From Phytopseudomonas dryadis (GTDB taxonomy: Bacteria; Pseudomonadota; Gammaproteobacteria; Pseudomonadales; Pseudomonadaceae): a stretch of DNA of 64,000 nt. A program made the translations under genes and the position numbers. The notes below the pieces were generated by a model. It was not told the origin of the DNA and made no database searches. It saw only the letters and a list, made by a program, of their open reading frames with translations. Shown here in pieces: positions 45,912 through 54,963 of the stretch. The stretch's first letter is position 1. The number at the start of each line of letters is the position of its first letter. Location of the stretch: contig NZ_QJUM01000001.1 of the NCBI RefSeq assembly GCF_004327355.1, positions 186,001 through 250,000 of the forward strand, given 5' to 3'.

Positions 45912-45941
45912 CAGGCGTTGCAGGTCTAGCAAAGAACTTGC

Positions 45942-46661
45942 TCAGGTTCCGCTTTGCAGCAGCATGTTACGCACGTGACCAATGGCCTTGGTCGGATTGA
46001 GACCTTTGGGGCATACGTTCACGCAGTTCATGATGCCGCGGCAGCGAAACACACTGAATGGATCATCCAGGGACGCCAATCGTTCCGCAGTCTTGGTATC
46101 ACGGCTGTCGGCCAGGAAGCGATAGGCCTGCAGCAGCGCGGCGGGACCGAGGAACTTGTCCGGGTTCCACCAGAACGAAGGACAGCTGGTCGAGCAGCAG
46201 GCGCACAGGATGCACTCGTACAGGCCATCCAGCTTCTCGCGCTCGTCCGGGGTCTGCAGGCGTTCGATGGCCGGCGCCGGCGTATCGTTCTGCAGGAATG
46301 GCTGCACCTTCTCGTATTGCTTGTAGAAGATGCTCATGTCGACGACCAGGTCACGGATGACCGGCAAACCGGGCAGCGGACGGATGACCAGCTTGTTGCC
46401 CTTGATCACGCTGGAGATCGGCGTGATGCAGGCCAGGCCGTTCTTGCCGCTGATGTTCATGCCGTCGGAACCGCACACGCCCTCGCGGCAGGAGCGACGG
46501 TAGGAGAAGCCTTCGTCCTGTTCCTTGATCAGGGCCAGCACGTCGAGCACCATCAGATCCTTGCCGTCGATGTCGACCTGGAATTCCTGCATGAACGGCG
46601 CAGCGTCCTGTTCCGGGTTGTAGCGATAAACGCTGACTTGCAAAATTTTGGCTAACGACAT
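45942..46661 (-). CDS. sdhB: Succinate dehydrogenase iron-sulfur subunit
   Basis: A 239-residue iron-sulfur subunit that passes electrons from SdhA flavin to quinone. Cysteine clusters are SCREGVCGSDG and following C for [2Fe-2S], CILCACCSTSCPS and CRGIMNCVNVCPKG for [4Fe-4S] and [3Fe-4S]. ATG 46661 (MSLAKIL) has AAGGGTGAG at good distance. A GTG at 46670 would abut it, and homologues often start a few residues further in. It lies 11 bp after sdhA. Confidence 0.97.
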   Translation of the reverse strand: MSLAKILQVSVYRYNPEQDAAPFMQEFQVDIDGKDLMVLDVLALIKEQDEGFSYRRSCREGVCGSDGMNISGKNGLACITPISSVIKGNKLVIRPLPGLPVIRDLVVDMSIFYKQYEKVQPFLQNDTPAPAIERLQTPDEREKLDGLYECILCACCSTSCPSFWWNPDKFLGPAALLQAYRFLADSRDTKTAERLASLDDPFSVFRCRGIMNCVNVCPKGLNPTKAIGHVRNMLLQSGT

Positions 46662-46672
46662 ATCGCTCACCC

Positions 46673-48445
46673 TTAATAAGTACGAACTTTGGGTTCAAAC
46701 GCCGGAACCGTCTTCGGCGCAAAGTTGACATCGCGCTTGGCCACGCGCTTCTCACCCGGGAAGTACAGGGTGTGGCACAGCCAGTTGGTGTCGTCGCGGT
46801 CCTCGAAGTCTTCGCGGGCGTGGGCGCCACGGGACTCGGTGCGGGTGTCCGCAGCGATGGCGGTGGCTTCGGCCACTTCCAGCAGGTTCTGCAGCTCCAG
46901 CGCCTCGATCCTGGCGGTGTTGAAGGCCTGGCTCTTGTCGGCGATCTTGACGTTGGCGATACGCTCGCGCAGGTCGCCCAGCTGGGCGATGCCCTTCTTC
47001 ATGTATTCGCCGGTGCGGAATACGCCGAAGTAGTTCTGCATGCACTGCTGCAGTTCCTTGCGCAGTGGCGCAACGTCCTCACCGCTGCTGCGCTCGTTGA
47101 CGCCGGAAAGACGCTTGAGCGAAGCCTCGATATCGCTCTCGCTGGCACCACGGACGTCCACGCCTTCCTTCAGCGCCTTTTCCAGGTGCAGGCCGGCGGC
47201 ACGACCGAACACCACCAGGTCGAGCAGCGAGTTGCCGCCCAGGCGGTTGGCGCCGTGTACCGATACGCAGGCCACTTCGCCCACGGCGAACAGGCCCTCG
47301 ATGATGCGGTCGACACCGTTGGCGTCCTGGGTGATGGCCTGGCCATGGATGTTGGTGGCGACGCCGCCCATCATGTAGTGGCAGGTCGGGATCACCGGCA
47401 CCGGCGCGACCACCGGGTCGACGTGGGCGAAGGTCTTGGACAGTTCGCAGATACCCGGCAGGCGGCTGTGCAGCACTTCCTCGCCGAGGTGGTCGAGCTT
47501 GAGCAGCACGTGATCCTTGTCCGGGCCACAGCCGTTGCCGGCGATGACTTCCTTGACCATGGAACGGGCGACCACGTCACGACCGGCCAGGTCCTTGGCG
47601 TTCGGCGCATAACGCTCCATGAAGCGCTCACCATGGGCGTTGATCAGGTAGCCACCCTCACCACGGCAACCCTCGGTGACCAGTACCCCGGCGCCGGCGA
47701 TGCCGGTCGGGTGGAACTGCCACATTTCGATGTCCTGCACCGGCACGCCGGCACGCAGGGCCATGCCCACGCCGTCACCGGTGTTGATCAGGGCGTTGGT
47801 GGTCGAGGCGTAGATACGGCCGGCGCCGCCAGTGGCCAGCACCACGGCCTTGGAACGGATGTACACGGTTTCGCCGGTTTCGATGCAGATGGCGATGGCA
47901 CCGACCACGGCGCCGTCCTGGTTCTTCACCAGGTCGACGGCATACCACTCGTTGAGGAACGAGGTGCCGGCCTTCAGGTTGGCCTGGTACAGGGTGTGCA
48001 GCAGTGCGTGACCGGTACGGTCGGCCGCGGCGCAGGTACGCGCGGCCTGGCCACCCTTGCCGAAGTCCTTGGACTGGCCACCGAACGGACGCTGATAGAT
48101 GCGGCCCTGCTCGGTACGGGAGAACGGCAGCCCCATGTGCTCGAGTTCGAACACCGCTTCCGGGCCCACGGAACACATGTATTCGATGGCGTCCTGGTCA
48201 CCGATGTAATCGGAACCCTTGACGGTGTCGTACATGTGCCAGCGCCAGTCGTCGTTGGGGTCGTTGGAGGCGATCGCGCAGGTGATGCCGCCCTGGGCGG
48301 ACACGGTGTGCGAGCGGGTCGGGAAGACCTTGGTGACCACCGCGGTCTTGTGGCCGCCCTGCGCCAGCTGCAAAGCAGCGCGCATGCCGGCGCCGCCACC
48401 ACCGACGATGATGGCGTCATAAGAAAGAGTACGAATGCTAGTCAT
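46673..48445 (-). CDS. sdhA: Succinate dehydrogenase flavoprotein subunit
   Basis: A 590-residue catalytic subunit oxidising succinate to fumarate. The FAD-binding [14 protein letters not shown] motif precedes the covalent flavin attachment His46 ([11 protein letters not shown]). Substrate and active-site regions [11 protein letters not shown] and [11 protein letters not shown] are intact. Together with SdhB, SdhC and SdhD it forms membrane complex II. It is 3 bp from sdhD and is co-transcribed from the sdhC promoter. Confidence 0.98.
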   Translation of the reverse strand: MTSIRTLSYDAIIVGGGGAGMRAALQLAQGGHKTAVVTKVFPTRSHTVSAQGGITCAIASNDPNDDWRWHMYDTVKGSDYIGDQDAIEYMCSVGPEAVFELEHMGLPFSRTEQGRIYQRPFGGQSKDFGKGGQAARTCAAADRTGHALLHTLYQANLKAGTSFLNEWYAVDLVKNQDGAVVGAIAICIETGETVYIRSKAVVLATGGAGRIYASTTNALINTGDGVGMALRAGVPVQDIEMWQFHPTGIAGAGVLVTEGCRGEGGYLINAHGERFMERYAPNAKDLAGRDVVARSMVKEVIAGNGCGPDKDHVLLKLDHLGEEVLHSRLPGICELSKTFAHVDPVVAPVPVIPTCHYMMGGVATNIHGQAITQDANGVDRIIEGLFAVGEVACVSVHGANRLGGNSLLDLVVFGRAAGLHLEKALKEGVDVRGASESDIEASLKRLSGVNERSSGEDVAPLRKELQQCMQNYFGVFRTGEYMKKGIAQLGDLRERIANVKIADKSQAFNTARIEALELQNLLEVAEATAIAADTRTESRGAHAREDFEDRDDTNWLCHTLYFPGEKRVAKRDVNFAPKTVPAFEPKVRTY

Positions 48446-48448
48446 GAA

Positions 48449-48817
48449 TCAGAAACCCCAAAGAATCTGCACGCCCCAGACGAAGAACACGAACATGGCG
48501 ATGCCACACGCGGCCTGGAAGAGAAAACGCACCACGGTCGCCCACTTGCCCAGCGCGGTAGGCGTCAGGTAGTCGGTGGAAATCGTCCACATGCCGACCC
48601 AGGCGTGGACGCCCAGCGCCACCAGGGTCAGCAGACTGAAGATGCGCATTGCATTATTGGAGAACAGACCATGCCATTCGGCATACCCCATGCCCGGATT
48701 GAGCAGGATGTAGCTCAGCAGGAACAGGACATAAGCCGCCAGAACAACCGCGGAGACGCGCTGGGCCATCCAGTCATAAAGGCCCGAGCGCGAGAAATTC
48801 GTGACATTAGTTACCAT
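48449..48817 (-). CDS. sdhD: Succinate dehydrogenase membrane anchor subunit
   Basis: A 122-residue hydrophobic anchor with three transmembrane helices. The haem/quinone region includes LVALGVHAWVGMWTISTDY, with the conserved His and the Asp-Tyr pair. It starts at ATG 48817, inside the end of sdhC with a 7-bp overlap. A longer upstream frame reads through sdhC in another frame and is not the real start. Confidence 0.95.
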   Translation of the reverse strand: MVTNVTNFSRSGLYDWMAQRVSAVVLAAYVLFLLSYILLNPGMGYAEWHGLFSNNAMRIFSLLTLVALGVHAWVGMWTISTDYLTPTALGKWATVVRFLFQAACGIAMFVFFVWGVQILWGF

Positions 48818-49185
48818 ATCCACACCCCCAGCAGCACGATCACGATCGCCGAAACGACGAGTACGATTTTCGAGCCCAGCTTGCCGCCTTCCAGCGTCTC
48901 GCCGATGCCCATGTCCATGATCAAGTGGCGTACACCGGCCACCAGGTGGTACAGCAGAGCGGACAGCAATCCCCAGATCACGAACTTGGCCAGCGGGCTG
49001 GTCAAGCATTCTTTCACCTGGGCGAAGCCCTCCTCCGACGACAGCGACTTGTCGAGCCCGAACAGCAGCACGGCAATGCCGACGAAGAGGATGACGCCAG
49101 AGATACGGTGAAGAATGGACGTGTAAGCAGTGACTGGGAGTTTGATAGTCCTAAGGTCTAAGTTTACAGGTCTTTGGCTATTCAC
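48811..49185 (-). CDS. sdhC: Succinate dehydrogenase cytochrome b556 subunit
   Basis: A 124-residue anchor with three transmembrane helices. The family signature RPVNLDLRTIKLPVTAYTS near the N terminus includes the quinone-site Ser/Arg region (SILHRISGV), and the haem-ligand His is in LLYHLVAGVRHLIMDMG. The start is GTG 49185 (VNSQRPVNL), matching homologues; only a weak AAAG ribosome binding site is visible. First gene of the sdh-suc cluster, with its promoter at 49319-49347. Confidence 0.93.
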   Translation of the reverse strand: MNSQRPVNLDLRTIKLPVTAYTSILHRISGVILFVGIAVLLFGLDKSLSSEEGFAQVKECLTSPLAKFVIWGLLSALLYHLVAGVRHLIMDMGIGETLEGGKLGSKIVLVVSAIVIVLLGVWIW

Positions 49186-49318
49186 GGCTTTATTATCACA
49201 CTGAGAGCCCCTAACTATCAGGGCAAAGTTGTCGGGAAGTGCACTGGTCAGGTACCCATCACCCAAGGAGTGACAACCACCAGAATACAGGCCCAGGGCC
49301 CGTGGCAGTCGGGCGCAG

Positions 49319-49347
49319 AGTATAGACAGTTAGGTCGCTAATGACAA
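49319..49347 (-). promoter_or_regulatory. Sigma70 promoter of sdhCDAB
   Basis: Read on the minus strand: TTGTCA, a 17-bp spacer, TATACT. Transcription would start near 49312, giving a leader of about 127 nt. Confidence 0.75.
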
Positions 49348-49461
49348 CGCGGAGACCTCGACCTTATACCGATTGCACGGCACGTGAAAATGACGTAAAG
49401 GGGCGTGCCATTTTGTCGCACAGGAGCGCGCAAACCCTTCTGCCAGCTGGGTTTTCGCAAA

Positions 49462-49489
49462 TTGACTTTCGGATTTATCACACTATAGT
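49462..49489 (+). promoter_or_regulatory. Sigma70 promoter of gltA
   Basis: TTGACT (49462-49467), a 16-bp spacer and TATAGT (49484-49489). The start would be near 49496, about 54 nt before the gltA ATG. It diverges from the sdh promoter, with about 115 bp between the two -35 boxes. Confidence 0.78.
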
Positions 49490-49549
49490 GGTGCGGGCCC
49501 TGCGTGGGGGGCCGTACTGATGATTTCAAGCATAACTAGGAGGCCAAAC

Positions 49550-50821
49550 ATGGCTGACAAAAAAGCGCAGTTGATCATCGAGGGCGCAGCCCCCGTCGAG
49601 CTGCCCGTTTTATCCGGCACCCTTGGTCCCGATGTGATCGACGTACGGGGCCTCACCGCCACGGGCCGTTTCACCTTTGATCCTGGCTTTATGTCCACGG
49701 CGTCGTGCGAATCGCAGATCACCTATATCGACGGCGACAAGGGCATTCTGCTGCACCGCGGCTACCCCATCGAGCAACTGGCAGAGAAGTCCGACTACCT
49801 GGAGACCTGCTACCTGCTGCTCAATGGCGAGTTGCCCAATGAAGAGCAGAAAGCCCAGTTCGTCAGCACCATCAAGAACCACACCATGGTTCACGAACAG
49901 CTGAAGACCTTCTTCAACGGCTTCCGCCGCGACGCCCACCCGATGGCGGTGATGTGCGGCGTGGTCGGCGCCCTGTCGGCCTTCTACCACGACTCCCTGG
50001 ACATCAAGAACCCGCAGCACCGCGACATTTCCGCGATGCGCCTGGTCGCCAAGATGCCGACCATCGCCGCCATGGTCTACAAGTACTCCAAGGGCGAGCC
50101 GATGATGTACCCGCGTAACGACCTGACCTACGCGGAAAACTTCCTGCACATGATGTTCAACACCCCGTGCGAGATCAAACCGATCAGCCCGGTGCTGGCC
50201 AAGGCCATGGACAAGATCTTCATCCTCCATGCCGACCACGAGCAGAATGCCTCGACCTCCACCGTGCGCCTGGCCGGCTCGTCGGGCGCCAACCCCTTCG
50301 CCTGTATCGCCGCCGGCATCGCCGCCCTCTGGGGCCCGGCCCACGGCGGCGCCAACGAAGCCGTCCTGGCCATGCTCGACGAGATCGGCGACGTGTCGAA
50401 CATCGACAAATTCATCGCCAAGGCCAAGGACAAGGACGATCCGTTCAAGCTGATGGGCTTCGGCCACCGCGTGTACAAGAACTTCGACCCGCGCGCGCAG
50501 GTCATGAAGCAGACCTGCGACGAAGTGCTGGCCGAGCTGGGCATCAACGACCCGCAGCTGGAGCTGGCGATGAAGCTCGACGAGATCGCCCGTAACGATC
50601 CGTACTTCAAGGAACGCAACCTGTACCCGAACGTCGACTTCTACTCGGGGATCATCCTCAAGGCGATCGGCATTCCGACCAGCATGTTCACCGTGATCTT
50701 CGCCCTGGCGCGTACCGTCGGCTGGATCTCGCACTGGAAGGAAATGCTCTCCAGCCCGTACAAGATCGGTCGCCCGCGTCAGCTCTACACCGGCCACACC
50801 CAGCGCGACCTGGACAAGTAA
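49550..50821 (+). CDS. gltA: Type II citrate synthase
   Basis: A 423-residue hexameric-type citrate synthase that condenses acetyl-CoA and oxaloacetate. Active-site segments include [36 protein letters not shown] (catalytic His) and [15 protein letters not shown], with the catalytic Asp in [14 protein letters not shown] lies six bases before ATG 49550. It is divergent from sdhC and followed by a strong terminator, hence monocistronic. Confidence 0.98.
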   Translation: MADKKAQLIIEGAAPVELPVLSGTLGPDVIDVRGLTATGRFTFDPGFMSTASCESQITYIDGDKGILLHRGYPIEQLAEKSDYLETCYLLLNGELPNEEQKAQFVSTIKNHTMVHEQLKTFFNGFRRDAHPMAVMCGVVGALSAFYHDSLDIKNPQHRDISAMRLVAKMPTIAAMVYKYSKGEPMMYPRNDLTYAENFLHMMFNTPCEIKPISPVLAKAMDKIFILHADHEQNASTSTVRLAGSSGANPFACIAAGIAALWGPAHGGANEAVLAMLDEIGDVSNIDKFIAKAKDKDDPFKLMGFGHRVYKNFDPRAQVMKQTCDEVLAELGINDPQLELAMKLDEIARNDPYFKERNLYPNVDFYSGIILKAIGIPTSMFTVIFALARTVGWISHWKEMLSSPYKIGRPRQLYTGHTQRDLDK

Positions 50822-50849
50822 CAGGCATCCAGCCTCAGCCGCTACGGAC

Positions 50850-50879
50850 AATGCCCATATCCCGCGATATGGGCATTTT
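50850..50879 (+). terminator. Intrinsic terminator of gltA
   Basis: AATGCCCATAT / ATATGGGCATT, a perfect 11-bp stem with a six-base loop, followed by TTTTC. Confidence 0.93.
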
Positions 50880-50941
50880 CATTTCTACTCCGAGCCACGC
50901 TGGCCTTATCATGACGCCCTGTTTCGTCCGACGGGCCTGCC

Positions 50942-51334
50942 ATGAAATTCGCCATTGCCCTGTTTTCCCCGCCGTCGGCGCCCTCCTCGCGCCGCGCCCT
51001 GCGTTTTGCCGAGGCCGCGCTGGCCGACGGCCATGAGATCGTGCGCCTGTTCTTCTACCAGGACGGCGTGCACAGCGCCTCGAGCAGCATCGTCAGCGCC
51101 CAGGACGAAACCGACGTCGCCGGCCAATGGCGCGCCCTGGTCGCCGAGCACCGGCTCGATGCCGTGGTGTGCATCGCCGCGGCCTTGCGCCGTGGCGTGC
51201 TGGATGCCGATGAAGCGCGGCGCTACGAGCGCGACGCCGCCAACCTGCAGGCGCCCTGGGTGCTGTCCGGCCTGGGCCAGCTGCACGAAGCGGTCCAGTT
51301 GGCCGACCGCCTGATCTGCTTCGGAGGAAACTGA
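50942..51334 (+). CDS. tusD: Sulfurtransferase TusD (tRNA 2-thiouridine relay)
   Basis: A 130-residue DsrE-fold protein. The acceptor cysteine lies in VVCIAAALRRGVLD, matching Cys78 of E. coli TusD. TusD accepts persulfide from TusA within the TusBCD complex and hands it to TusE for MnmA-dependent 2-thiolation of wobble uridine in Lys, Glu and Gln tRNAs. It heads a run of five coupled genes and is followed after one base by tusC. Confidence 0.95.
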   Translation: MKFAIALFSPPSAPSSRRALRFAEAALADGHEIVRLFFYQDGVHSASSSIVSAQDETDVAGQWRALVAEHRLDAVVCIAAALRRGVLDADEARRYERDAANLQAPWVLSGLGQLHEAVQLADRLICFGGN

Positions 51335-51335
51335 G

Positions 51336-51695
51336 ATGAGCCACTCCCTGCTGGTCATCAGCCGCCAGTCGCCCTGGAGCGGCCCCGGCGCGCGCGAAGC
51401 GCTGGATATCGCCCTGGCCGGCGGCACCTTCGACCTGCCCATCGCCCTGGCATTTCTCGACGATGGTGTGTTTCAGTTGAGCGCCGGCCAGCAGCCGGCG
51501 GCCGTGCAGCAGAAGGACCTGGGCGCCAACCTGCAGGCCCTGCCGCTGTTCGGCGTGCAGGCCCTGTACGCCAGCCAGCGCAGCCTCGAAGAGCGCGGCC
51601 TGGGCGACAGCCCACTGAACCTGGAGGTGCAGCGCCTGGATGACGCGCAGTTGCGCGACCTCATCGACCGTTATGACCAGGTGATCACCCTCTGA
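51336..51695 (+). CDS. tusC: TusC, subunit of the sulfur relay complex
   Basis: A 119-residue DsrE/DsrF-like subunit without a conserved catalytic cysteine, as expected for TusC, which is structural in the TusBCD heterohexamer. Characteristic stretches are SLLVISRQSPWSGPGAREALD and PLFGVQALYASQRSLEERGL. A GAGGAAACTGAG region at the end of tusD provides the ribosome binding site. The next gene starts on its last base. Confidence 0.93.
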   Translation: MSHSLLVISRQSPWSGPGAREALDIALAGGTFDLPIALAFLDDGVFQLSAGQQPAAVQQKDLGANLQALPLFGVQALYASQRSLEERGLGDSPLNLEVQRLDDAQLRDLIDRYDQVITL

Positions 51696-51991
51696 TGGCT
51701 ACCCTGCACCTTCTCTCCCACTCGCCCTTCAGCGATACCCGCCTGGACAGCTGCCTGCGCCTGCTCGGCCCGGGCGACGGCCTGCTGCTGTGCGGCGACG
51801 CCACCTACGCCCTGCAGCCGGCCAGTCGCCATATCCGGGCCCTGGCGCAACTGGACGAGGGCATCGAGCTGTTCACCCTGGAGGAAGACATGCAGGCTCG
51901 TGCCTTGCAAGCCGGGCCAGTGCAAGTGATCGACTACCCGCAGTTCGTCGCCCTCGCCTGCCGCTTCGACAAGGTCAACAGCTGGCTATGA
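51695..51991 (+). CDS. tusB: TusB, subunit of the sulfur relay complex
   Basis: A 98-residue DsrH-like protein beginning MATLHLLSHSPFSDTRLDSC. It carries the pattern LRLLGPGDGLLLCGDATYAL, typical of TusB. It completes the TusBCD complex. Its ATG overlaps the TGA of tusC by one base, and its stop overlaps the tusE start (ATGA). Confidence 0.92.
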   Translation: MATLHLLSHSPFSDTRLDSCLRLLGPGDGLLLCGDATYALQPASRHIRALAQLDEGIELFTLEEDMQARALQAGPVQVIDYPQFVALACRFDKVNSWL

Positions 51992-52323
51992 ACGCACTGA
52001 TCGTCGACAACCGCGCCATCGCCCTGGACAAGGACGGCTACCTGGTCGACCTCGACGACTGGTCGAACGGCGTGGCCGAGGCCCTGGCCCAGCGCGAGGG
52101 CCTGGCGCTGAGCGCCGAGCACTGGGAAATTCTCACCCTGCTGCGCGCCTTCTACGGCGAATTCCAGCTGTCGCCGGCCAATCGCCCGCTGATCAAGTAC
52201 GCGGCCCTGAAACTGGGCGCCGACAAGGGCAACAGCCTGCACCTCAACCGCCTGTTCAATGGCACTCCCGCCAAACTCGCCGCCAAGCTGGCGGGCCTGC
52301 CGAAGCCGACCAATTGCCTATGA
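51988..52323 (+). CDS. tusE: TusE, sulfur carrier to MnmA (DsrC family)
   Basis: A 111-residue DsrC-family protein. The conserved core is DLDDWSNGVAEALAQREGL...HWEILTLLRAFY and the reactive penultimate cysteine is in GLPKPTNCL, at the same place as Cys108 of E. coli TusE. It receives sulfur from TusD and delivers it to MnmA-tRNA. Start and stop codons both overlap the neighbouring genes by 4 bp. Confidence 0.95.
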   Translation: MNALIVDNRAIALDKDGYLVDLDDWSNGVAEALAQREGLALSAEHWEILTLLRAFYGEFQLSPANRPLIKYAALKLGADKGNSLHLNRLFNGTPAKLAAKLAGLPKPTNCL

Positions 52324-53303
52324 ACCTGACCACCCCCGCCGAGCATCCCTTCGCCCAGTTCGTCCGTATCCTCGGCAAGGGCAAGCGCGGCGCCCGCAAC
52401 CTGACCCGCGAAGAAGCCCGCGAGGCGATGGGCATGTTGCTCGACGACCAGGTCGAGGACACCCAGCTCGGCGCCTTTCTGATGCTGCTGCGGCACAAGG
52501 AAGAAAGCGCCGAGGAAATGGCCGGCTTCGCCGAGGCGATACGCGCCCGCCTGCAGGTCCCGAGCCTGGCGGTCGACCTGGACTGGCCCAGCTACGCCGG
52601 CAAGAAGCGCCACCTGCCCTGGTTCCTGCTGGCGGCCAAGGCGCTGGCAGCCAGTGGCGTGCGCATCTTCATGCATGGCGGCGGCGCCCACACCGCCGGG
52701 CGCCTGTACAGCGAGCAACTGCTCGGCGAACTGGAGATCCCCCTGTGCCGCAGCTGGATCGAGGTGCAACGGGCGCTCGATGAGCAGCACCTGGCCTTCA
52801 TGCCGCTGGGCGACTGGATGCCCCGCCTGCAGCGCATGATCGACCTGCGCAATACCCTGGGCCTGCGCTCGCCGATCCATTCCCTGGCGCGCATTCTCAA
52901 CCCCCTGTCGGCGCGGTGCGGCCTGCAGAGCATCTTCCATCCCGGCTACCAGGCCGTGCACCGCGAAGCCAGCCAGCTGCTCGGTGACCCGGCCCTGGTG
53001 ATCAAGGGCGACGGCGGCGAGATCGAGCTCAATCCCGATGCCGTCAGCCACCTGTACGGCACCGCCGCCGGGCAGAACTGGGACGAGGACTGGCCGATGC
53101 TGTCGCCACAACGCCACGTCAAACCCGAACGCCTGGACCCGGCGCAACTGCGCGCCGTGTGGCTGGGCGAGGCCGAAGATAGCTACGGCCAGCTCGCCGT
53201 CATCGGCACCATGGCCCTGGCCTTGCGCGGCCTGGGCCTGCCGCGCGAGCAGGCCTTCGAACAGGCGCACAGGCGCTGGGCCGCGCGGCGTCTATCGAGC
53301 TAG
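52320..53303 (+). CDS. ybiB: YbiB/TrpD2-type glycosyltransferase-fold protein
   Basis: A 327-residue homologue of anthranilate phosphoribosyltransferase, of the YbiB/TrpD2 group, with LTREEAREAMGMLLDDQVEDTQLGAFLMLLR at the N terminus and MHGGGAHTAGRLYSEQLL in the centre. Group members bind nucleic acids non-specifically and lack TrpD activity. ATG 52320 overlaps the tusE stop codon by 4 bp, so it is coupled to the tRNA thiolation genes. This supports a tRNA or RNA-related role. No trp genes are nearby. Confidence 0.88.
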   Translation: MNLTTPAEHPFAQFVRILGKGKRGARNLTREEAREAMGMLLDDQVEDTQLGAFLMLLRHKEESAEEMAGFAEAIRARLQVPSLAVDLDWPSYAGKKRHLPWFLLAAKALAASGVRIFMHGGGAHTAGRLYSEQLLGELEIPLCRSWIEVQRALDEQHLAFMPLGDWMPRLQRMIDLRNTLGLRSPIHSLARILNPLSARCGLQSIFHPGYQAVHREASQLLGDPALVIKGDGGEIELNPDAVSHLYGTAAGQNWDEDWPMLSPQRHVKPERLDPAQLRAVWLGEAEDSYGQLAVIGTMALALRGLGLPREQAFEQAHRRWAARRLSS

Positions 53304-53384
53304 GGGGCGCGTCACACATCAAATGTCGTATCCGGGCAAACGGACGGAGTGATCGCTCAAAGACGATAACGGCCGCTCACCCCA

Positions 53385-53727
53385 TAGGGTGGGAAATGCT
53401 CTTTTCCCCACCATTGCGATTACAGATCGGTGGATGGGTCGAGCCGCGCAGGGTGAAGCCTCAGCTACGCGCCCAGGTTCGCTACGGATTGCCTCCTGAA
53501 GAGCCCCTCTCCCCAGCCCTCTCCCGGAGGGAGAGGGAGCCGATCCGTGGTGGTTCCGGGGCTTGTACCAGCCTCAGGGCTTGCGCATGTCTCGCCTGCC
53601 GGATTCAGGCAAGCCTGCTTTGCTCCCCTCGCCCTCCGGGAGAGGGGCCGGGGGAGAGGGAGGAGGCGCACGCGGTATTTCTTTTCACAAGAACGTAGCC
53701 GGGATTAGCCGCAGGCGTAATCCGGCT
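53385..53727. repeat. Cluster of intergenic palindromic repeats
   Basis: The 658 bp between ybiB and the hydroquinone reductase gene hold no convincing gene. They contain four palindromic elements: a GGTGGGAAA/TTTTCCCCACC imperfect hairpin (53386-53412); CCCTCTCCC/GGGAGAGGG (53517-53525 with 53529-53537); a second copy of that C-rich element in opposite orientation (about 53621-53665); and AGCCGGGATTA/TAATCCGGCT (53697-53707 with 53718-53727). All resemble dispersed intergenic repeats of gammaproteobacteria. Confidence 0.75.
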
Positions 53728-53961
53728 GATCCTCCGTTTAACGCGGATCATCGGCCGGCTGCTTGCGCCTTATAGCTGCCATCCCCCATTACGATTGCCC
53801 CGTTCGCTGCCTCGGGCACATCGACCACTCTGGCCGACATATGGCCGTTGTCGCGACACTAGCCGATCCTCGGCGCCCGGTTTTTATATCCCACGCTCAT
53901 GGTCAGCTGGTTACACTCCAGCTTCCGGGGAATCGCCTCGTCATGCAACGGGAGTACAGAC

Positions 53962-54963
53962 ATGGGCCTGCTGATCGAAGGGCAATGGCACGACCAGTGG
54001 TACGACACCGGCGCTGGCGGACGCTTCAAACGGGAAAACGCGCAGCGCCGCAACTGGATCACCGCTGACGGCGGCGCCGGCCCGTCCGGCGAAGGCGGCT
54101 TCGCCGCCGAGGCCGGACGCTACCATCTGTATGTCTCCCTGGCCTGCCCCTGGGCTCACCGCACCCTGATCCTGCGCGCGCTCAAGGGCCTCGAGGCGCT
54201 GATCGAGGTGTCGGTGGTGAGCTGGCTGATGCGCGAGAACGGCTGGACCTTCGACACCGAGCACGGCTCCAGCGGCGATGCCCTGGATGGCCTGTCGTTC
54301 ATGCACCAGCGCTACACCCTCGACGATCCCGAGTACACCGGGCGCGTCACCGTGCCGGTACTCTGGGACACCCGGCAGCAACGGATCGTCAGCAACGAGT
54401 CGGCGGAGATCATCCGCATGTTCAACTCGGCGTTCGACGAGCTCACCGGCAATCGGCTGGATTTCTACCCGCAGCCCCTGCAGGCCGAGATCGACGCACT
54501 CAACGCGCGTATCTACCCGGCGGTCAACAATGGCGTCTACCGCGCCGGCTTCGCCACCACCCAGGCCGCCTACGAAGAAGCCTTCAGCGAACTGTTCAGC
54601 GAGCTGGAAACCCTGGAAACGCGGCTGGGCAAGGCGCGCTACCTGACCGGCGAGTACCTGACCGAGGCCGACTGGCGCCTGTTCACCACGCTGATTCGCT
54701 TCGACGCGGTGTACTACGGCCACTTCAAGTGCAATCAGCAGCGCATCGCCGACTACCCCAACCTGAGCAACTGGCTGCGCGAGCTGTACCAGTGGCCCGG
54801 CGTGGCCGATACCGTCGACCTGCGCCACATCAAACACCACTACTACGCCAGCCACCTGACGATCAATCCTACCGCCATCGTTCCCAAGGGCCCGCAACTG
54901 GACTTCAGCGCCCCCCATGACCGTAACCGGCTGGCGGGCCTGGGCATCTGGCTGCGGGCCTGA
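53962..54963 (+). CDS. Glutathionyl-hydroquinone reductase (xi-class GST)
   Basis: A 333-residue xi-class glutathione transferase. The nucleophilic cysteine lies in SLACPWAHRTLI, with the family-typical RFKRENAQRRNWIT upstream and the C-terminal helix bundle ending IKHHYYASHLTINPTAIVPKGP. Such enzymes (YqjG/PcpF) reduce glutathionyl-hydroquinones to hydroquinones using glutathione. GGGAG seven bases before ATG 53962 sets the start. Its TGA directly abuts the stop codon of the convergent c-di-GMP gene, leaving no room for a separate terminator. Confidence 0.93.
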   Translation: MGLLIEGQWHDQWYDTGAGGRFKRENAQRRNWITADGGAGPSGEGGFAAEAGRYHLYVSLACPWAHRTLILRALKGLEALIEVSVVSWLMRENGWTFDTEHGSSGDALDGLSFMHQRYTLDDPEYTGRVTVPVLWDTRQQRIVSNESAEIIRMFNSAFDELTGNRLDFYPQPLQAEIDALNARIYPAVNNGVYRAGFATTQAAYEEAFSELFSELETLETRLGKARYLTGEYLTEADWRLFTTLIRFDAVYYGHFKCNQQRIADYPNLSNWLRELYQWPGVADTVDLRHIKHHYYASHLTINPTAIVPKGPQLDFSAPHDRNRLAGLGIWLRA

